A stretch of DNA of 12,602 bases from Setomelanomma holmii (taxonomy: Eukaryota; Ascomycota; Dothideomycetes; Pleosporales; Phaeosphaeriaceae), in the NCBI GenBank assembly GCA_010015745.1, contig ML978441.1, positions 1 to 12,602 of the forward strand, in the 5' to 3' direction. The notes below the pieces were generated by a model. That model saw only the letters and a list, made by a program, of their open reading frames with translations. It had not been told where the DNA came from and did not search any database. Positions within the stretch are counted from its first letter, which is position 1. Each line of letters begins with the position of its first letter. Both the position numbers and the translations under genes were made by a program. This document shows, in pieces, positions 9,140 through 12,602 of the stretch.

Positions 9140-9564
9140 GGCTCTTAGCGGAGGGAGGTGATTCCTAAATTGGATGTTTGCGGCTCGAGCACCACCGCGT
9201 GAGCGACGGTAACACAAAGACTACTGACCACATCCGCGTGCAATCATTCAGTCGTTCCTTCCTTTCGTCATCGAACAATGCATCATCTGGAGTCTCTGGT
9301 ATGGGTTCTTGCGTCGTCAGCCGCATTGTTTTAAAGAGTTGGCTGTTTTCGGTTTTCAAGGGTGCGCTCGTTCTTCGTCTGATTGGCCCAGCGGGAGCGT
9401 TCCTTGCGCTGTGCCTGGAAATCTACGGCGCTTCGCCTTCGCCAGCCATCTTCTCGCTTATCGTTCACCGCCTCCTCCAACGAGTCCGCCTCCAGACTTT
9501 TGCTTGCGTGCTGCAGAGGGCCGAGCATGATATGAGCATTTTCTATGTAGGAGGAGCTGACAGC
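9140..9564. promoter_or_regulatory. Promoter and leader region of the DUF4048-like gene
   Basis: A pyrimidine-rich stretch at about 9243-9275 resembles fungal transcription-start regions. An upstream ATG at 9278 opens an 18-codon frame that stops at about 9334. Another ATG at 9301 is in frame with the downstream coding region, so part of this stretch may be coding. The main gene is annotated from the better-placed ATG at 9565. Confidence 0.35.
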
Positions 9565-11172
9565 ATGGACCGTGCCCACCTACAGACGCAGACCCTGGAC
9601 AAGAGCAAAGGGGCGGCGTCAAAAAGAAGCACCAGCTCGACCGCCTCAACCATTGCTCCCTCCTCCACCACACGTTCCCACCCCTCACCCACCCTTCCGA
9701 TGCCGCACTCCCGATCCAAGACGACGTCTCAAGTGGACATTGTTGGTCAGGGCAAACGCCTGTCACTACAGTTTCCTATTCAGAAAGCTGCGGGCAGCAA
9801 TTCCCCCAACAACCCTTCACCGCGTTCTCGTCCACAGTCGTGGGTCTCCGGCACGACTGCCACCTCACAAGACGATGTCTCGACTCCCACAGAAACGAAC
9901 ATTCTCGCCGTACTGGCCGCCCAAGAACGCTACGTGCTCGAGCTGAAAGAGGAGCTCAATAAAGCCGAAGCTGACCTGCAGATTCTGAAGAAGCACTACG
10001 CACAGCACGAAGCGAATAAGTTTCGCAATGAGAAGCGAAAGGTGGCTCAACTGCAGCCTGTCAAGACGTCGCTCATCGATATCTCACCCGACCAAGAGGA
10101 CGAGGACGGCTCGAACACCTGGATGCAGAAGGAAATGGAACGGAGGAAGGCGTTGGTCAGCAACTCAGACGCGAAAAGCTCCAAGCGCAAGGTCTTCAGT
10201 GGTTCGCGGCACCTCCGCACACTGTCGCTGCTGTCGCCAGACAAGGCTTATATGCCATCCTTCCCTCAGCCCGCCGAACTCGTGGAGGAAGAAGCCGCCA
10301 CCAAGCGCCCCGAGCTCCCAACGCGATCTTCAACATCTTCCGACATCGCCAGACAGGTTATCGTCGCTGGCAATCACGAACGACATGACAGCACCGGCTT
10401 GCCTACCATCCAGCGCGATCAGCTCATCCGCGCCGGCACACAAATGGCAACTGATCTCAAGAATGGATTGTTCACATTCATCGAGGACATACGTCAAGCA
10501 ACCGTTGGTGACGAGGCTGTCCACGGGTCTGAGGATCCAGGCTCTGCCAACGTACGTGATCCCTTGATCAAGGGTGCGCGCAAGGCCTCTACTGGCCGGC
10601 CATCTATGAGCAGATCAGCCAGCTCGAAGAAGCCTTCCCAGGCCCTAGGATCCACCGGAGACGACTTCTGGAGGGAGATGGGTTTGAGTGAGCCTAAGAC
10701 CTCTCTCATGCACAACAAGAAGACTCACACCAACAAGCCCGCCCAGACACCTCAAAAGCAGACTCGAAATCTCATGGACGACGACGAAGAGTGGGATAAC
10801 TGGGAGACACCAAACGACACATACACGGACAAGACTGGCGATGCACAAGACAGCTCAGACGAGTCGGAACCGTCCTCCCCGGGTCCAGGCAGCTCGAGAA
10901 CAAGCACTAGGTACCACTCCAAGCGTCATGATAGCAAGGCATCGTCGCTCACAACCGCCAGCTCCACGGACGACGCTGCCCGTGACTCGAAGCGCAACTC
11001 AATACCCTGGCCTGACCTGGTCAAGGGAATGTCACCCAACAACCTCAAGCGAACCGCCTCGCACCTCATGAAGGAGTGGGAGAAGCAATTAACGCCGCCA
11101 CCTGAGTCGAGGGTCTCAAATCACTCTCATGGAGACTACATTGGACGTTCAGATGAATCATCTTTGATCTGA
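9565..11172 (+). CDS. DUF4048-like Ser-rich coiled-coil protein, 535 aa
   Basis: A long intronless frame ending in TGA. I chose the ATG at 9565 (MDRAHLQTQ) because it has A at -3 and G at +4 and the coding character is clear from there. In-frame ATGs at 9532 and 9301 would add 11 or 88 residues, the latter giving a hydrophobic, less convincing N-terminus. Visible parts: a Ser/Thr-rich N-terminus; KRLSLQFPIQ (about 64-73); a Ser/Pro segment with SWVSG; a coiled coil (about 112-158, with AAQERYVLELKEELNKAEAD); a predicted helix with MATDLKNGLFTFIEDIRQAT (about 294-313); GDDFWREMGL (365-374); an acidic-Trp motif DDDEEWDNWE (about 405-414); and WPDLVKGMSP...LMKEWEKQL near the C-terminus. I recall this order from fungal DUF4048 proteins, whose function is unknown. 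The acidic-Trp motif resembles adaptor-binding motifs of membrane-traffic proteins, which is inference only. Confidence 0.78.
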   Translation: MDRAHLQTQTLDKSKGAASKRSTSSTASTIAPSSTTRSHPSPTLPMPHSRSKTTSQVDIVGQGKRLSLQFPIQKAAGSNSPNNPSPRSRPQSWVSGTTATSQDDVSTPTETNILAVLAAQERYVLELKEELNKAEADLQILKKHYAQHEANKFRNEKRKVAQLQPVKTSLIDISPDQEDEDGSNTWMQKEMERRKALVSNSDAKSSKRKVFSGSRHLRTLSLLSPDKAYMPSFPQPAELVEEEAATKRPELPTRSSTSSDIARQVIVAGNHERHDSTGLPTIQRDQLIRAGTQMATDLKNGLFTFIEDIRQATVGDEAVHGSEDPGSANVRDPLIKGARKASTGRPSMSRSASSKKPSQALGSTGDDFWREMGLSEPKTSLMHNKKTHTNKPAQTPQKQTRNLMDDDEEWDNWETPNDTYTDKTGDAQDSSDESEPSSPGPGSSRTSTRYHSKRHDSKASSLTTASSTDDAARDSKRNSIPWPDLVKGMSPNNLKRTASHLMKEWEKQLTPPPESRVSNHSHGDYIGRSDESSLI

Positions 11173-11669
11173 ACAAAATGAATTCACGGCTGTAACTATT
11201 CATCAATGATATTATGCATGTAGACGGCAGCGTTTAAGCGATTGACAAATTCTGTACGTGGAGAAGAAGAGTTTTGGTGGTTTGCAGTAAGATCATGTTG
11301 ATAGGATGAAGCATGGCAAGGGAGCAGGCGTTCAATGATACAGGCTCGGTCCGTTGACCAGCTTTGAGACGATCTTCACTGTTGAAAGATCATAATGAAT
11401 GAATCAAATACAACAAATTACAAGACAATACTACCTTCACATCACTGAGACCAACAAAGTCGAGATCAGCGCACACTTCCATACAGGCACGGGAGTAATG
11501 TAGTTCTATAGGGCGTTTGTCTATTGAAAGTGTAGCAGGCTCGACCACAGTGCCAAGCCTCCCTCGAACCCGGCACTTTCCGTCCTCCGTGTTCAACTCC
11601 GCAAAAGTTCATGCCGCACCAGGCGTCGCCATCGCACCCTCACATTCGAATCTCCCGCTTTCTACCACT
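11173..11669. other. Intergenic region between DUF4048-like gene and TIM22
   Basis: A gap of just under 500 bp holding the 3' flank of one gene and the promoter and leader of the next. The first part is A/T-rich with AATGAA-like elements after the stop codon. The frame of TIM22 stays open back to about 11517 but has no in-frame ATG before 11670, so I treat that part as leader. An out-of-frame ATG at 11611 opens a frame that overlaps the TIM22 start. No RNA gene is seen. Confidence 0.5.
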
Positions 11670-12548
11670 ATGGCTTCCTTTCCAGGCGGGCCAGGCATGT
11701 TGCCTGGCGCCATGAATCCCAACGCCGGGATGTCAGAGCAAGAACAGCAGATGGTGAAAGCGGTACGCTACGATTCCGAAGACTTGCTTGCCTTCAAGAG
11801 CGGGATGAAATGACGAACCAGGGCTAATTGGTTGCGTAGATGCAAATGGGCATGGAATCGTGTCTGGGCAAGACGGTCATGGCAGGTGTCATGGGCGGTG
11901 GTCTTGGTGCCATGTTTGGACTGTTTATGGCTTCTGTACGTCTCGTCTCCCCCATTCAACACAGGTTGGAGGTAGATATGGACAGAAGAGAAGACTACTA
12001 ACACATACAATTAATAGATGCGATACGACACCCCAATGTCCCAACCCCTCCCCATCAACGCTACACCCGCAGCGACTAAACCATCCACAACCACATCTAC
12101 ATCTAACGTCACATCTACAGCAACGTCAGCTGCGAAACCCTCAATACCGGCCTCAACCGTCGCTAGCACCGCCGCCACAACCGCCTCGCCTGGCATAGTC
12201 TTGAATCCCACCGGCGGCGGCGCAGCCATCCCCCTCACCGACCTTACCCTCCGCCAACAACTCCGCGCCGGCCTACGCGACATGTACCGCTCCTCCCTCA
12301 GTTCCGGGCGCAACTTCGCCAAAGTAGGCGCCATCTTCAGTGGAACCGAGTGTGCGATCGAAGGGCTACGTGCCAAGAACGACTTGTACAACGGGGTTGC
12401 GGGCGGGTGTATTACAGGTGGCATATTGGCTAGGAATGCTGGGCCGCAGGCGGTGGCGGTGGGGTGTGCAGGTTTCGCGGTTTTCAGCGCGGCGATTGAT
12501 GCGTACATGAGGATGCCGGAGGATGAGAGGAGTAGGCCTATCGCGTAG
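11670..12548 (+). CDS. TIM22: Mitochondrial import inner membrane translocase subunit Tim22, 239 aa
   Basis: Three exons: 11670-11762, 11840-11935 and 12018-12548. The introns are 77 and 82 bp, both phase 0, with GTACGC/GTACGT donors, CTAAT and CTAAC branch points and TAG acceptors. Tim22 is the channel of the carrier translocase that inserts multispanning proteins such as metabolite carriers into the mitochondrial inner membrane. The start has A at -3 and G at +4. The product has a Gly/Met/Pro-rich N-terminus, then EQEQQMVKAMQMGMESCLGKT, then membrane segments at about 44-63, 163-180, 187-203 and 208-226. The Tim17/22/23 signature is seen as SGTECAIEGLRAKND and NGVAGGCITGG. Cys39 and Cys175 match the positions of the conserved disulfide pair known in yeast Tim22. 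Between the first membrane segment and the signature lies a Thr/Ser/Ala/Pro-rich stretch (about residues 71-135) much longer than usual, making the protein larger than typical fungal Tim22 of about 180-207 residues. Confidence 0.95.
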
Positions 12549-12557
12549 ATCGGTGTG

Positions 12558-12602
12558 GAAGGGGAAGAGAGGGAGAAGGGGAAGAGAGGGAGAAGGGGAA
12601 GA
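12558..12602. repeat. Purine-only 17-bp tandem repeat, continues past window end
   Basis: Two perfect copies of GAAGGGGAAGAGAGGGA (12558-12574 and 12575-12591) are followed by the first 11 bases of a third copy at the window edge. It begins 9 bases after the TIM22 stop codon. The plus strand is purely purine, so it would lie in the TIM22 3' untranslated region. Confidence 0.85.

Noticed and set aside
11550..11600. tRNA-like GGTTCGAGG on the minus strand near a GTGGTCGAGCC box
   Set aside because: The putative T-arm stem does not pair, and the D-arm-like box lies on the wrong side of it, so no cloverleaf forms.
11517..11669. N-terminal extension of Tim22
   Set aside because: The frame is open upstream but has no in-frame ATG before 11670, and the 11670 start has strong context and gives the expected Tim22 N-terminus.
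671..12548. Biosynthetic or functional gene cluster linking these genes
   Set aside because: The products (unknown protein, mannosidase, kinase, DUF4048-like protein, Tim22) have no shared pathway, and spacing and orientation are those of ordinary fungal neighbours.

Overview
The window looks like nuclear DNA of a filamentous ascomycete, most likely a Dothideomycete of Pleosporales type (an inference from gene content and style, not a match). It is roughly half GC. Three of its genes carry introns of 47 to 88 bases with GT(A/G)NG(T/C)-like donors, CTNA(Y)-type branch points and (C/T)AG acceptors. Translation starts have a purine at -3. The proteins are typical fungal families. There is no bacterial operon structure, and I see no rRNA, tRNA, CRISPR array or recognisable transposon.

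Layout, left to right. (1) Bases 1-670 are non-coding and end in a TATA/CAAG core promoter for an intronless gene (671-1462, +) encoding a 263-residue protein I do not recognise. (2) A pyrimidine-rich convergent gap (1463-2103) is followed by a five-exon gene on the minus strand (4756 to 2104) for a secreted 813-residue glycoside hydrolase family 92 alpha-mannosidase. (3) Its upstream region (4757-5544) has no gene but three exact GCGGGG boxes, the core recognised by the carbon-catabolite repressor CreA/Cre1. (4) A five-exon minus-strand gene (7883 to 5545) encodes a 712-residue STE20/germinal-centre protein kinase resembling Sid1/SepL of the septation initiation network. (5) A long gap (7884-9564) contains one low-confidence candidate: a small secreted-protein gene on the minus strand (about 9139 to 8678), built on a signal-peptide exon with a strong splice donor. 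(6) A long plus-strand reading frame (9565-11172, possibly starting further upstream) encodes a 535-residue Ser-rich coiled-coil protein that I place in the fungal DUF4048 group. (7) A three-exon plus-strand gene (11670-12548) encodes mitochondrial Tim22, with an unusual Thr/Ser/Ala-rich insertion. A purine-only 17-bp tandem repeat follows its stop codon and runs off the window.

The genes do not form a pathway. They look like ordinary neighbouring housekeeping and secretory genes: extracellular mannose trimming, septation or polarity signalling, and mitochondrial carrier import. I found no convincing new multi-gene system. The points most worth checking are the cryptic small secreted-protein candidate, the Tim22 linker, the GH92 intron pattern (all four introns split a glycine codon, one exon is 33 nt), and the unassigned 263-residue gene.
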